Positions 16,259 through 26,039 are shown, counted from the first letter of the stretch. The stretch is 43,012 nt of DNA from Alphaproteobacteria bacterium UBA828 (GCA_002296185.1 DBHM01000009.1:1-43012), one strand, 5' to 3'. Notes: generated by a model not told the origin, from the letters alone. Program-made: numbers and translations.

Positions 16259-17509
16259 ATGACAAGATATTCAGCTTTAAACCTTCTTCGAGAGGCAGGG
16301 CGCTTACATAGCGGTTGGCCAGAGGCGTGGTCTAGTCGAGATCCTAAGACATCTTATGATGTTATAATTGTTGGCGGCGGCGGCCATGGTCTTGCTACTG
16401 CCTATTATTTAGCAAAAGTTCATAAAATTTCCCGGATAGCTGTCTTAGAAAAGGGTTGGATAGGTGGAGGTAACACCGGCAGGAATACAACTATCATCCG
16501 TTCAAATTATTTATGGGACGAAAGTGCTCATTTATATGATTTTTCTTTACGTCTTTATGAAGGACTTAGTAAGGACCTCAATTTTAATATAATGCTTAGC
16601 CAGAGAGGCGTTATCAATCTTGCGCATACAGAGAATGAGATGAGGGAAATACAAAGACGTGTTAATTCAATACGTCTTAATGGAATTGACTCGGAAATTT
16701 TAACTCCTGAAGAAATTAAACATTTTGTACCTATCATTAATCTATCCAATAAATGTAGATACCCTATTCTTGGGGGTTCTATCCAACAGAGAGGGGGGGT
16801 TGCTAGACATGATGCTGTAGCTTGGGGTTTTGCGAGAGCAGCTAGCAAATTGGGAGTTGATATTATAGAAAATTGTGAAGTTGAGGGTTTTTTGATAAGT
16901 AATGGGCAAGTGCACGGAGTGAACACAAATCGAGGTATTATAAAAAGTAATAAAGTTGGATTAGTAGTATCAGGGCATGCGGGTGTTTTGGCAGAGCGTG
17001 CAGGATTTAGATTGCCTATCGAGAGTAAACCTTTACAGGCATTAGTGTCAGAGCCGTTAAAGCCATTTTTTAACGTTGTTTTAATGTCTGGTAAAGTCCA
17101 CGTATATCTAAGTCAATCTGATCGAGGTGAACTTGTTATGGGGGCGGGTACTGATAGTTATAACTCATATTCCCAGAATGGAAGTTTTCAAGTTATTGAA
17201 CAGATGATGGCTTCTAGTATAGAACTTTTCCCAGTCCTGAGTAGGTTAAAGGTTATGCGTATGTGGGGAGGTATAGTTGATGTTTGTCCAGACGCTAGTC
17301 CTATTATTGGATTTTCGCCTTTAAAAAATCTATATCTAAATTGCGGGTGGGGAACTGGTGGATTCAAAGCGACCCCTGGTTCAGGGTATGTTTTTGCCCA
17401 TACTATAGCGCATGAAGAGCCGCACGATTTAGCTGCGCCATTTTCTTTAAAGAGGTTTTCTTCTGGCGCTTTGATAGATGAACATGGCGCTGCTGCTGTA
17501 GCGCATTAA
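16259..17509 (+). CDS. soxB: Sarcosine oxidase beta subunit
   Basis: Protein of 416 residues, the flavoprotein subunit that oxidises sarcosine to glycine. The dinucleotide motif VGGGGHG (38-44), the GGNTGRNTT loop, and VARHDAVAWGFARAA with His184, the site of covalent FMN attachment in heterotetrameric sarcosine oxidases, are all present. The C-terminal WGGIVDVCPDASPIIG and NCGWGTGGFKATPGSG are diagnostic of SoxB. It begins immediately after the amidase stop codon and is followed after 20 bases by soxD. Sarcosine is demethylated on this subunit, and the methylene group is transferred to tetrahydrofolate on the alpha subunit. Cytoplasmic complex. Confidence 0.96.
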   Translation: MTRYSALNLLREAGRLHSGWPEAWSSRDPKTSYDVIIVGGGGHGLATAYYLAKVHKISRIAVLEKGWIGGGNTGRNTTIIRSNYLWDESAHLYDFSLRLYEGLSKDLNFNIMLSQRGVINLAHTENEMREIQRRVNSIRLNGIDSEILTPEEIKHFVPIINLSNKCRYPILGGSIQQRGGVARHDAVAWGFARAASKLGVDIIENCEVEGFLISNGQVHGVNTNRGIIKSNKVGLVVSGHAGVLAERAGFRLPIESKPLQALVSEPLKPFFNVVLMSGKVHVYLSQSDRGELVMGAGTDSYNSYSQNGSFQVIEQMMASSIELFPVLSRLKVMRMWGGIVDVCPDASPIIGFSPLKNLYLNCGWGTGGFKATPGSGYVFAHTIAHEEPHDLAAPFSLKRFSSGALIDEHGAAAVAH

Positions 17510-17529
17510 TCTTTTTTGGGGGATATAAA

Positions 17530-17808
17530 ATGTTGTTAATTCCTTGTCCATGGTGTGGTTTAAGAGCGGAAAGCGAATTTTCTTCTGGTGGAGAGGCGAA
17601 TATTTCTAGACCTTATGTAAATAATGATCTTAGTGATAATGACTGGGCTGACTATCTATTTTACAGAAAGAATCCCAAAGGGTGGCATCAAGAACAGTGG
17701 CATCATGTGAAAGGATGTCGTCGATGGTTTAATGTTGAACGACATACAGTCACTCATGAAATAAGGAAGTCATGGCCAATGAATAGTAGTAGCGATTCTA
17801 ATGATTAA
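17530..17808 (+). CDS. soxD: Sarcosine oxidase delta subunit
   Basis: Zinc-binding subunit of 92 residues. The signature is CPWCG at 6-10 (Cys6, Cys9) with a distal His59/Cys63 in HVKGCRRWFN; these four residues bind zinc in known SoxD. The internal segment WADYLFYRKNPKGWHQEQW is strongly conserved in the family. A GGGGGA ribosome site lies 7 bases before the ATG. It sits between soxB and soxA in the usual order and is needed for assembly of the heterotetramer. Confidence 0.95.
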   Translation: MLLIPCPWCGLRAESEFSSGGEANISRPYVNNDLSDNDWADYLFYRKNPKGWHQEQWHHVKGCRRWFNVERHTVTHEIRKSWPMNSSSDSND

Positions 17809-17829
17809 TAAATAACTGGACTAGAGATT

Positions 17830-20826
17830 GTGAGAAACAAGATTCGACGTTTAGAACAAATAGATAGGGTTGATCGGGATAAGCCTATTAAATTCTATTT
17901 TAATAATAGAGCGTATAGTGCATTTGAGGGAGACACTCTAGCTTCAGCTTTGCTTGCCAATGGAGTGAAATTAGTATCACGAAGCTTTAAATTTCATAGG
18001 CCAAGAGGAATATTTGGTAGTTGGTACGAGGAACCAAATGCGTTGGTTCAAACAGGATTGAGATCTGATAGCACGCCAAATCAACGGGCTACAACAGTTG
18101 AATTGTTTGATGGGCTTAGAGCCAAAAGTGTAAATGTATGGCCAAATCTACATTTTGATATTTTATCAATAAATGACAAAATTTCGTCAATTTTTCCAGC
18201 AGGATTTTATTATAAAACATTTATGTGGCCACATTTTTTATGGCCAATTTATGAGTATTTAATTCGGCATTCCGCTGGCCTTGGTAGGGTTCCCGAAGCT
18301 CCAGATCAGTCAAGTTATGAAAAACAAAATATTCATTGTGACATATTAGTTATTGGCGGTGGGGTCTCCGGTTTAGCTGCAGCATTATCAGCTGCTAAAT
18401 CAGGCGCAAGGACTATTATTGTTGATGATCGTGCTGAGTTAGGCGGGCCTAAATTTGATAATAAAGCTCATATATCTGGGCAGAGTATAAAATCCTTCAC
18501 TAGTCATGTTGAGCATATTTTGAACAAAAATCCTGATTGCGAGATTTTTACTCGTACGTCCGCATTTATGCACGGAGATCATAATTTTATAGTTTTAAAC
18601 CAGAAAGTAAGCGACCATATTCACCCCGAGCTTCGTGGTAATTTACCACGAGAGAGACTTTTGAAAGTCCGTGCTGGTCAGGTAATATATGCAACTGGAG
18701 CTTTAGAAAGGTCGTTAGTTTTTGAAAACAATGATCGCCCAGGTACAATGCTTTGTAGTGCCGTGTCTGAATATATAAATAATTTTGGTATTTGTCCGGG
18801 TAAGAGAGTTGTTATATCAGGAAATAATGACACTATCTATATATTGGCGAGAGATTTACTAAATGCTGGAGCTGAAATAGTAGCAATCTCTGATGCTAGG
18901 AAAAGAGAATTAGCTGTTACTGCCTCTGAATTTAATAAAGACTTACCAGTATATTTCGAGCAAGCTCCCATAAAAACTCATGGCCGCCAGTGCGTTCGTG
19001 CCGTTACTTTTGGTCGAGTATCTAGTGATGGATTTATTAGTGCACTAGACAAGAATAAAAAATTTGAATGTGACCTTTTATGTTTGTCAGGTGGTTTTGA
19101 TCCTAACTTGAGCCTTTTTTGTCAATCGGGGGGAGATGCAGTTTTTAATAATGAATCTTCTCTTATTTATCCAAATAATTCTCCAAAGAATGTCCACTTA
19201 GTTGGATCAAGCTCTGGCATATTTTGCCTAAGAGATGCCTATAATAATGGGCTAAAAGTTGGAATTAGAGCTTCAGAGTTAGAGGGCTTTAGTTGTTCAT
19301 TAAAAGCAGAGTTAGAAGAATGTAGTGATAATAATTTGGGCTATTTCCAGCCTGTATGGGGATTAAGTTCCGTTCATAAACGTCCTAAAGATTTTGTAGA
19401 TCTTCACAATGACGTTATTGGAGACGATATTCGTTTAGCTGTTCAGGAGGGTTATCAATCAATTGAACATTTTAAACGCTATACAACTACTGGCATGGGT
19501 CCTGACCAAGGTAAAACAGGAAACATAAATGCGATGGTTTTATTAGCTAAACATCTTGGTAAAAAAGTCTCAGAGATTGGATTGACGAGGTATAGAGCCC
19601 CATGGGTACCTGTTACTTTTGGTGCTTTTGCCGGAAGAGACCTTGGTATTCTTTCTGAGCCGATTCGTAAGACATCACTTCATTATTGGCATGAAGAGAA
19701 TGGAGCTATATTTGAAGACGTTGGTCAATGGAAAAGACCTCGTTATTATCCTCAGGCGGGTGAGTCTATTGATGATGCAGTTGTACGAGAATGCCATGGT
19801 GTAAGAAATGAATTAGGTATATTCGATGCCTCGACTCTAGGTAAGATTGAAATTTCTGGTCCTGATAGTGGTAAATTCCTTAACCGCATTTACACTAATA
19901 AATTTGATAATTTAAGTATAGGTTCATGTCGTTATGGGCTGATGCTCAAAGAAGATGGTATGATTATGGATGACGGGGTAACTTCTCGACTTGATGAGCA
20001 TAATTGGTTTATGACCACAACAACTAGTAACTCCTCTTTAGTTTTTAACTGGCTTGATGAGTGGTTACAATGTGAGTGGCCAAGTCTCAAAGTATTTATT
20101 ACATCTGTTACAGGTCAATGGAGCAATATTACAATTGCTGGGCCAAATTCAAGAAAGTTATTAGCAGAGGTTTCAGATATCAATACAGAAAATTCTCATT
20201 TTCCACATTTAACGTGGCAGGCAGTTAATTTATTTAACATAGAGTGTAGAGTGTTTAGGATAAGCTTCACAGGAGAATTATCTTACGAGATAAATGTGCC
20301 TTCGCAGTATGCTCAATTTATATGGAACAGACTCATAGATATTGGCAAAAAATTTAGTATTACTCCTTTTGGGACAGAGACTTTACATGTACTACGTGCT
20401 GAGAAAGGTTATATTGCAGTTGGTCATGATACAGATGGTACAGTTACTCCTAATGATTTAGGTCTCGTAAAGATGTTAAAAAGTGATGGTGATTATATTG
20501 GTAGGCGATCGCTTTATAGGTCCGATACAAGCAGGGAAGGAAGACTCCAGTTTATTGGCTTACTTCTTGATGAAAGGGTTCCTGAAGGTGCGCCAATAGT
20601 GGAGATTAAGGGGGATTATTCAAGTCGGATAAAAACAGGTTATGTCAGTTCAAGCTATTATAGTCCAACATTAGACTCTCCTTTAGCCTTAGGTTTTCTT
20701 CAGGACGGTCTTTCTAGACTAGGAGATTCCGTTCAAGTTGCTATTCCGGTTCAAGGTCGTAACGTGGATGCAAAAATAGTATCTCCTGTATTTTATGACC
20801 CCTCAGGAGAGCGTCTCAATGGATAA
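17830..20826 (+). CDS. soxA: Sarcosine oxidase alpha subunit
   Basis: Protein of 998 residues starting with GTG. Domains in order: an N-terminal ferredoxin-like part (FEGDTLASALLANG, SRSFKFHRPRG), a NAD-binding Rossmann domain (DILVIGGGVSGLAAA near 170), a central oxidoreductase region with IYATGALER, and from about residue 610 a C-terminal folate-binding aminomethyltransferase (GcvT-like) region, recognisable from RHxxxG-type SCRYGLMLKEDG, the TTTTSNSS loop and SFTGELSYEINVP. It receives the methylene group from SoxB and makes 5,10-methylene-tetrahydrofolate. GAGA lies just before the start. Length and domain order are complete. Confidence 0.96.
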   Translation: MRNKIRRLEQIDRVDRDKPIKFYFNNRAYSAFEGDTLASALLANGVKLVSRSFKFHRPRGIFGSWYEEPNALVQTGLRSDSTPNQRATTVELFDGLRAKSVNVWPNLHFDILSINDKISSIFPAGFYYKTFMWPHFLWPIYEYLIRHSAGLGRVPEAPDQSSYEKQNIHCDILVIGGGVSGLAAALSAAKSGARTIIVDDRAELGGPKFDNKAHISGQSIKSFTSHVEHILNKNPDCEIFTRTSAFMHGDHNFIVLNQKVSDHIHPELRGNLPRERLLKVRAGQVIYATGALERSLVFENNDRPGTMLCSAVSEYINNFGICPGKRVVISGNNDTIYILARDLLNAGAEIVAISDARKRELAVTASEFNKDLPVYFEQAPIKTHGRQCVRAVTFGRVSSDGFISALDKNKKFECDLLCLSGGFDPNLSLFCQSGGDAVFNNESSLIYPNNSPKNVHLVGSSSGIFCLRDAYNNGLKVGIRASELEGFSCSLKAELEECSDNNLGYFQPVWGLSSVHKRPKDFVDLHNDVIGDDIRLAVQEGYQSIEHFKRYTTTGMGPDQGKTGNINAMVLLAKHLGKKVSEIGLTRYRAPWVPVTFGAFAGRDLGILSEPIRKTSLHYWHEENGAIFEDVGQWKRPRYYPQAGESIDDAVVRECHGVRNELGIFDASTLGKIEISGPDSGKFLNRIYTNKFDNLSIGSCRYGLMLKEDGMIMDDGVTSRLDEHNWFMTTTTSNSSLVFNWLDEWLQCEWPSLKVFITSVTGQWSNITIAGPNSRKLLAEVSDINTENSHFPHLTWQAVNLFNIECRVFRISFTGELSYEINVPSQYAQFIWNRLIDIGKKFSITPFGTETLHVLRAEKGYIAVGHDTDGTVTPNDLGLVKMLKSDGDYIGRRSLYRSDTSREGRLQFIGLLLDERVPEGAPIVEIKGDYSSRIKTGYVSSSYYSPTLDSPLALGFLQDGLSRLGDSVQVAIPVQGRNVDAKIVSPVFYDPSGERLNG

Positions 20827-21427
20827 TGTCCCCTCTCTAATAAGACCTCTACATTATCTAAGCAGTGATATGCTTAGTTTAGGTTGTGATAAATCCAATA
20901 CATATTGTATTAGAGAAGAAATGTTTAGGTATCTATTTAATATACGTCTAGATGCTAGTGATACCGATTCCATGACAGTTCTAGAAACAAAAATACAAGC
21001 AAAATTACCTTTAGCAACTAATTCAACCTCTGAAGTGCTTAATGGGAGTGGGAGAGTTTTTTGTTTAGGACCAGATGAGTGGTTGTTAGAGGTTGAACGG
21101 TATTGCACAGAAGATTTAGCACCCTTATTAGACTGCCATTCTAATAAAGGCATATCCTTTATAAATATAAGTCATTCACAAGTAACCTTTTCTATTTCAG
21201 GGTTAAGATCTGTTACGATATTACAGAAGGGTAGTACTCTTGATTTCCATCCTAGATCTTTTCCTGAATCTACCTGTGCACAAACTGCCTTGGGGCAGGC
21301 AAGCGTATTGATATACAGATCTTTATTTGATTCTTCAAATAGTTCAAAGTGGTCCGTTTATGTAGATAGAAGCTTTGCTGAGTATCTGTGGTTTTGGCTC
21401 GAGGGTGCTGTCAAAGAATTCATATAG
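20819..21427 (+). CDS. soxG: Sarcosine oxidase gamma subunit
   Basis: Protein of 202 residues, the least conserved subunit of the complex, recognised by position after soxA and by the GcvT-like segments FCLGPDEWLLEV, ISHSQVTFSISG and TCAQTALGQASVLIYR near the C-terminus. The ATG at 20819 overlaps the soxA stop by 8 bases and has AGGAG 9 bases upstream, so it is preferred to a more upstream in-frame ATG at 20795. This completes a soxBDAG set. It ends 4 bases from the convergent larB. Confidence 0.92.
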   Translation: MDNVPSLIRPLHYLSSDMLSLGCDKSNTYCIREEMFRYLFNIRLDASDTDSMTVLETKIQAKLPLATNSTSEVLNGSGRVFCLGPDEWLLEVERYCTEDLAPLLDCHSNKGISFINISHSQVTFSISGLRSVTILQKGSTLDFHPRSFPESTCAQTALGQASVLIYRSLFDSSNSSKWSVYVDRSFAEYLWFWLEGAVKEFI

Positions 21428-21431
21428 ATAA

Positions 21432-22109
21432 TTATAGCTTACTTTTATTATTGATTAGTTCAGCTGTTCTTAGGGAGCGAAGAGCAACACATGCTGCTCC
21501 ATAACCGTTGTCTATATTAACTATAGCAATTCCCGGTGAGCAACTAGATAACATAGCTTTCAAGGCTGTTTTTCCTTTTTCAGATGCACCATAACCGGTT
21601 GAGGTAGGTACACCAACCACTATACCTCCAACAAGTCCTCCAATGACACTAACTAATGCTCCATCCATACCGGCGACAACAATTGTCACACTGAGATTAC
21701 GGATTTCATCTATCCGTTCCATAATCCTCCAGATTCCAGCAACTCCAACGTCATTGATTTCCAGGCATCCTATACCATAATACTTGAGTGTGCGTATTGT
21801 CTCACGACTAACTTTTATATCGGATGTTCCTGCTGTAACAATAGCGACAGATTTTTTTTCAGATTCATTTTTCGTATCTCCAAATATTCCTGTACGTGAT
21901 ATATCATCGTAATCTATAAGTGTTTTTACTGCTGAGGGGAGATTAAGGAACACCTCCTTATTAAGTCTTGTAAGGAGCATTCTTTGATTTCCTAAGGAAT
22001 TAATTGCTTCAACAATTTGGTCAGTACTCTTTCCTTCACAGAATATAGCTTCGTCAAGGCCTATCCGTTTATTACGGTCAAGATCGAGTTTTATTTCATT
22101 TATTGTCAT
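21432..22109 (-). CDS. larB: LarB: nicotinate dinucleotide carboxylase/hydrolase for the Ni-pincer cofactor
   Basis: Protein of 225 residues. LarB carboxylates nicotinic acid adenine dinucleotide and splits the phosphoanhydride, the first step toward the nickel-pincer nucleotide cofactor of lactate racemase. Visible features are the N-terminal helix with DLDRNKRIGLDEAIFCEGKS, then a PurE-like domain: IVTAGTSD (about 90-97), YYGIGCLEINDVGVAG, IVVAGMDGALVSVIGGLV and VVGVPTSTGYG. It follows larC by 22 bases in the same direction. larE, which adds the sulfurs, and larA are not in the window, so the racemase served is unknown. Confidence 0.9.
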   Translation of the reverse strand: MTINEIKLDLDRNKRIGLDEAIFCEGKSTDQIVEAINSLGNQRMLLTRLNKEVFLNLPSAVKTLIDYDDISRTGIFGDTKNESEKKSVAIVTAGTSDIKVSRETIRTLKYYGIGCLEINDVGVAGIWRIMERIDEIRNLSVTIVVAGMDGALVSVIGGLVGGIVVGVPTSTGYGASEKGKTALKAMLSSCSPGIAIVNIDNGYGAACVALRSLRTAELINNKSKL

Positions 22110-22131
22110 ATGTAAGAGAATTACATCCTTT

Positions 22132-23328
22132 TTATTTCTTTTGCTTTTCCGATTCTTTTCTTACTTTTTCTCTTTTTTTGTAATTATTATGTATTTTTAG
22201 ATCATCCATCTCTGCTTTTAAAGTTACTTCTCCATTTGGTCTGTAAGACTTTTTAACCCTAACTCCTCGAGAATTTTTTTTTAAAATATTTCTTTTTAGA
22301 GATGATCTATTAGTTATTTGCCACCTTATTCCTAATGTAGTTGTTTCGGAAAAACAGATGTTTAGAAACTTTTCTATTGATTCGACATCACAAAGTAATT
22401 TAACACCTATTAAAATACGACCTTTTTTACCAAACCGAGTTGTCTGACTTACATCTTTTATACCATCTATATTACGAATTTTATCGAGAGCCACGCTTAG
22501 ATCTTCGGGGGTCTGGTCATCTACATCAAATGATAAGATCGCAATTTCCTCATTAAAGATATCACTCTGTTTAGGCTCATCAGTAAAGACAATAGTCCTT
22601 AGAATATTACTCATCCCAGGAAAAGATTGTGAACCAAAACCTATCCCAACCCTTGTGAGGATCGCCTCTTGCTTAAGTGATTTTTGTGTGGGTTTTAAAT
22701 GGGCTAGTATCGCAGCTCCTGTTGGTGTGACTCTCTCGCCTGTAATCCCATCATCATAGCACCTAAAACCTTTAATTAACTCAATAACTGCTGGTGCTGG
22801 TATAGGAATCTGGCCATGTTTTGTTTTTATACTTCCTGATCCTAGTGGCAAAGATGCTACAGACCAGTTAGTTGTACCTATATGATCAACTAGCCAGGCA
22901 GCTGATAAAATATCAGCAATACTGTCCCACGCTCCAACTTCATGGAAAGTGATATCTTCAGTTTTGACTCCATGTACACGAGATTCAGCTTCAGCTAATA
23001 ATGAAAAAATATCGATTGCTCTTTCTATGGTTTTTTTAGGAAGTGTTAACTTTGATAATTCATATTTAAGATCTGACCATTTAACGTCTTTATAATTTTC
23101 TTTTTTCTGTGAAATCTTAATTCTATTTCCGCTGAAGGTATGATCATTATGAGAAATTAGTTCTATATCGAAGTTCTTCATGATGCCTGATTTTTCCAGG
23201 TCGCATATAAGGCTCGAATAGACGTCAGAAAATGCATGAAGAATGGATGCAACAAACATGTCTCCCGATATCCCACCTAGGGGTTCTATATGAATACGCT
23301 TGATATTGGCCGTACTTGAGGTGTTCAA
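22132..23328 (-). CDS. larC: LarC: nickel insertase for the Ni-pincer cofactor
   Basis: Protein of 398 residues with a TTG start preceded by AAGGA 8 bases upstream. Family motifs are PLGGISGDMF near 16-25, the HEVGAWDSIADI block near 127, SLPLGSGSIKTKHGQIPIPAPA, and ERVTPTGAAIL. The C-terminal domain begins at about 270 (LSFDVDDQTPEDLSVALDKI). LarC inserts Ni into the pincer nucleotide using CTP. In Lactobacillus the gene needs a programmed frameshift; here it is one uninterrupted frame. The last 20 residues are very lysine-rich. It lies between an SDR gene (18 bases) and larB (22 bases) and is probably cotranscribed with both. Confidence 0.9.
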   Translation of the reverse strand: MNTSSTANIKRIHIEPLGGISGDMFVASILHAFSDVYSSLICDLEKSGIMKNFDIELISHNDHTFSGNRIKISQKKENYKDVKWSDLKYELSKLTLPKKTIERAIDIFSLLAEAESRVHGVKTEDITFHEVGAWDSIADILSAAWLVDHIGTTNWSVASLPLGSGSIKTKHGQIPIPAPAVIELIKGFRCYDDGITGERVTPTGAAILAHLKPTQKSLKQEAILTRVGIGFGSQSFPGMSNILRTIVFTDEPKQSDIFNEEIAILSFDVDDQTPEDLSVALDKIRNIDGIKDVSQTTRFGKKGRILIGVKLLCDVESIEKFLNICFSETTTLGIRWQITNRSSLKRNILKKNSRGVRVKKSYRPNGEVTLKAEMDDLKIHNNYKKREKVRKESEKQKK

Positions 23329-23346
23329 ATTATATTTTCCTTAAAT

Positions 23347-24132
23347 TTACATCCATTCACCGCCAGCCAAAGCTATTGATTGACCGGTAACTGATTCTGA
23401 ACCAGGCTTTGATAGCCATAAGGCTGTAGCTGCAACTTCTTTCGCATCAATTATACGATTCTGGGGACTCATATTTTCTAACTGAGTTCTTGCATCTTTA
23501 TTAGAGCGACCAGTATTGGTTGTTATAGAGTTTATTGCCTGGGCAACCATTTCAGTTTCTACATAACCTGGGCAAACCGCATTAACTGTTATACTTGTTT
23601 TTGCTAATTCAGCTGCTAATGAGCGAGTAAGCCCAATCAGGGCGTGCTTAGATGCGCAATAAGGGGCAATATATGGCTGTCCTTTGAGTCCCGCTAAACT
23701 GGAAATATTTATTATTCTTCCCCAGTTTTTCTTTATCATGCCCGGTAGAACGGCTTGTATACAAGTAATTGCTGAAATAACATTTGTTTCCATAATCTCC
23801 CGAGTTCTTACATTATCAATTTTTAGAAAGGGGGAGCTATCTGCAATACCAGCGTTATTTACTAAGATATCAATATGACCATGATTATTTATAGCATTTT
23901 CGAATACAGATTTTATAGAATTCTCATCACAAACATCTAAGGTATAAGTATTAATGCCATCGAGTTTATTAGATAAAGTTTCTAATTTTTTAATATTTCT
24001 TCCAGTAATTGTTACTTTTGCACCATTTTGATGTAGCGCATTGGATATTGCGCCGCCTATTCCGTGTGCGCCTCCAGTAACTAGGGCATGTTTTCCTGTA
24101 AGCTCTTTATTCAAAATTGATTCCTGTTCCAT
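23347..24132 (-). CDS. Classical short-chain dehydrogenase/reductase (FabG/3-hydroxybutyrate dehydrogenase-like)
   Basis: Protein of 261 residues. Classical SDR motifs in order are TGGAHGIGGA (cofactor glycines), NNAGIAD, ISSLAG with the catalytic serine, and PYCASKHALIGL with the Tyr and Lys. The C-terminal PGYVETEM and VTGQSIALAGGEWM are also typical. Arg rather than Asp after the second strand (TGRNIKKL) would favour NADPH, though this is only indicative. The exact alcohol or ketone substrate is unknown. It is the first gene of a likely operon with larC and larB, and could make or use a hydroxy acid whose stereochemistry involves an Lar-type racemase. That link is inference. Confidence 0.88.
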   Translation of the reverse strand: MEQESILNKELTGKHALVTGGAHGIGGAISNALHQNGAKVTITGRNIKKLETLSNKLDGINTYTLDVCDENSIKSVFENAINNHGHIDILVNNAGIADSSPFLKIDNVRTREIMETNVISAITCIQAVLPGMIKKNWGRIINISSLAGLKGQPYIAPYCASKHALIGLTRSLAAELAKTSITVNAVCPGYVETEMVAQAINSITTNTGRSNKDARTQLENMSPQNRIIDAKEVAATALWLSKPGSESVTGQSIALAGGEWM

Positions 24133-24290
24133 TTACAATGTTTTTGAGAATAAAATGTAATGGTTATACTTAGTTTTTGATGTGATACTGAAATATGATT
24201 ATTATGAATAAACTATAAATTTTTGACTGTTTATAGAGACTATAGAATCTATTAAATAGAGCTTATTTTATAGTAATTTAATTATATTCG

Positions 24291-26039
24291 TTATTTTGTA
24301 ATTCCTTTTCCACAAAGCCCACTTGTATCTCCGTATTCATCTATCCAACTTTCTTCATAACCGTAATCATCTTTAGCTTTATCTGCTGATATAAATTCTT
24401 CAATGACATCTTCTACAACGGAGCTACGGTTTCTTTGGTTAGGATCACCATATCCGCCACCGCCAGGTGCTTTGACGGATATACGGTCTCCAGGCTTTAC
24501 AGGTACATTTGAATATTTACTTGGGCTAACTTTGCCAAATGCTTGTGAAATTGTTTGCCATTCACTTCCGTCTTTAGCCTTGTATAATGTAGCTCCTGAA
24601 ATTCCATCTTTACCTTTAAATAGGCCCCATGCTTGTTTTTTATGTTTATTTGTCATCTGACTAATAAGCATATCACCTCCAGTACAAAGCATTGTTTTAG
24701 ATATACTGAGGCCTCCGCGGTGCTCACCTGCTCCACCTGAGTCTTGACGAAGGGCATATTCTTCAACCATCCAGGGGAACATAGTTTCAAAAACCTCTGT
24801 GGGTGTATTTCCACAATTACCATTTATTGAGTCGGTTGCATCATTACCGTCTGCATTATGTCTTCCTCCATATCCGACGTATGAGAAGTCAAAAGCACCA
24901 AACGGTTGATCATTATCTTCATCCCATCCTCCAAAAACAAAGCACCCATGGGTTGTTCCTTCTGATGCCATTACTCTAGTTGGAGAGGCTTTTGAGAAAG
25001 CACCAAGAATACATGCTACTATTAGTGGGTGAGTCTCAGTATTTCCTCCTACTTCAGATCCTGGATAATTGACATTCATAATGGTTCCAGCGGGGGCTAT
25101 GACGCGAATCGGTCTAAAACAACCAGAATTCTTGGGTATTGATTCGTCTGTTACATGTAGCATCGCATTAAAAGAAGCTGAATAGGCTACACCAAGAGTT
25201 GCATTGATAGGCCCCTTTGCTTGAGGAGATGATCCCGTATAATCTATTACTACTTCGTCGCCCTGAACAAAGGCGGTGACTTTGATTGTATACTCCTTAT
25301 CTTCAATGCCATCATCCTCTAAGACATCTTCAAATTCATAACGACCATCTGGAATTGAGGATATTTCAGCGCGCATGCGGCTTTCTGAGTAATCCATTAG
25401 ATCTGTTATAGTCGTTCTAAATGTATCTTTTCCATATTTCTTTATGAGGTCTGCAAGTCGACTTTCTCCAAGATCCACAGCACTAATCATGGCCCTAAGG
25501 TCACCGTAGTTTCCACGTGGGGTTCTAACATTGGCTAAAAGTAGTTTCCATACCTCGGGTACGTCTTTGCCTGCTTTAATTATTTTAACAGGTGGCACCC
25601 GGAGACCTTCGTGAAAAATTTCTGTTGCCTCGCCTGGAAATCCTCCAGGAACCATTCCTCCAACTTCAACAAAGTGTCCTATGCAGACAGCAAAACCCAT
25701 TAACTCATCATCGACAAATATAGGTTTAAACATCGTATGTTCAGGAGTATGTAACCCACCTCTATATGGATCATTATGTACTATTACATCACCAGGCTTG
25801 ATATTTGATATCGATATTTCTTTAACCATTGAGCGAACTAACAGGGGCACCCCTCCAATCTGTGCTGGACAATATTCTGCAACTGCAATCATTTCCCCTT
25901 CAGGGCTTGCTAAAGCACAACTGTAATCTTCAGCTTCTGAGAAAATTGTAGAATATGCAGTTTTCTGGACATTAACACCCATTTCACGACATATTGCTAC
26001 CATCGCCAGTTCAATGATATTCATAGTTACCATGTCCAT
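24291..26039 (-). CDS. hyuB: Hydantoinase/oxoprolinase subunit B (N-methylhydantoinase B family)
   Basis: Protein of 582 residues of the HyuB family, the partner of ATP-dependent HyuA in opening hydantoin, N-methylhydantoin, oxoproline or lactam rings, or in related carboxylations. Diagnostic stretches include FSEAEDYSCAL near the N-terminus, GDVIVHNDPYRGG, VCIGHFVEVGGMVPGG, RTPRGNYGDLRAM, DYTGSSPQAKGPINAT, the RQDSGGAGEHRGG block and GDRISVKAPGGGGYGDP near the end. The start has GAGGAG 9 bases upstream. HyuA and a small zinc-ribbon protein lie just upstream on the same strand. The assignment to N-methylhydantoin rests on the carbamoylsarcosine/sarcosine operon next door and is inference. Confidence 0.9.
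   Translation of the reverse strand: MDMVTMNIIELAMVAICREMGVNVQKTAYSTIFSEAEDYSCALASPEGEMIAVAEYCPAQIGGVPLLVRSMVKEISISNIKPGDVIVHNDPYRGGLHTPEHTMFKPIFVDDELMGFAVCIGHFVEVGGMVPGGFPGEATEIFHEGLRVPPVKIIKAGKDVPEVWKLLLANVRTPRGNYGDLRAMISAVDLGESRLADLIKKYGKDTFRTTITDLMDYSESRMRAEISSIPDGRYEFEDVLEDDGIEDKEYTIKVTAFVQGDEVVIDYTGSSPQAKGPINATLGVAYSASFNAMLHVTDESIPKNSGCFRPIRVIAPAGTIMNVNYPGSEVGGNTETHPLIVACILGAFSKASPTRVMASEGTTHGCFVFGGWDEDNDQPFGAFDFSYVGYGGRHNADGNDATDSINGNCGNTPTEVFETMFPWMVEEYALRQDSGGAGEHRGGLSISKTMLCTGGDMLISQMTNKHKKQAWGLFKGKDGISGATLYKAKDGSEWQTISQAFGKVSPSKYSNVPVKPGDRISVKAPGGGGYGDPNQRNRSSVVEDVIEEFISADKAKDDYGYEESWIDEYGDTSGLCGKGITK

Noticed and set aside
22132..23328. Programmed frameshift in larC as in Lactobacillus
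   Set aside because: The gene is one continuous frame covering both halves.
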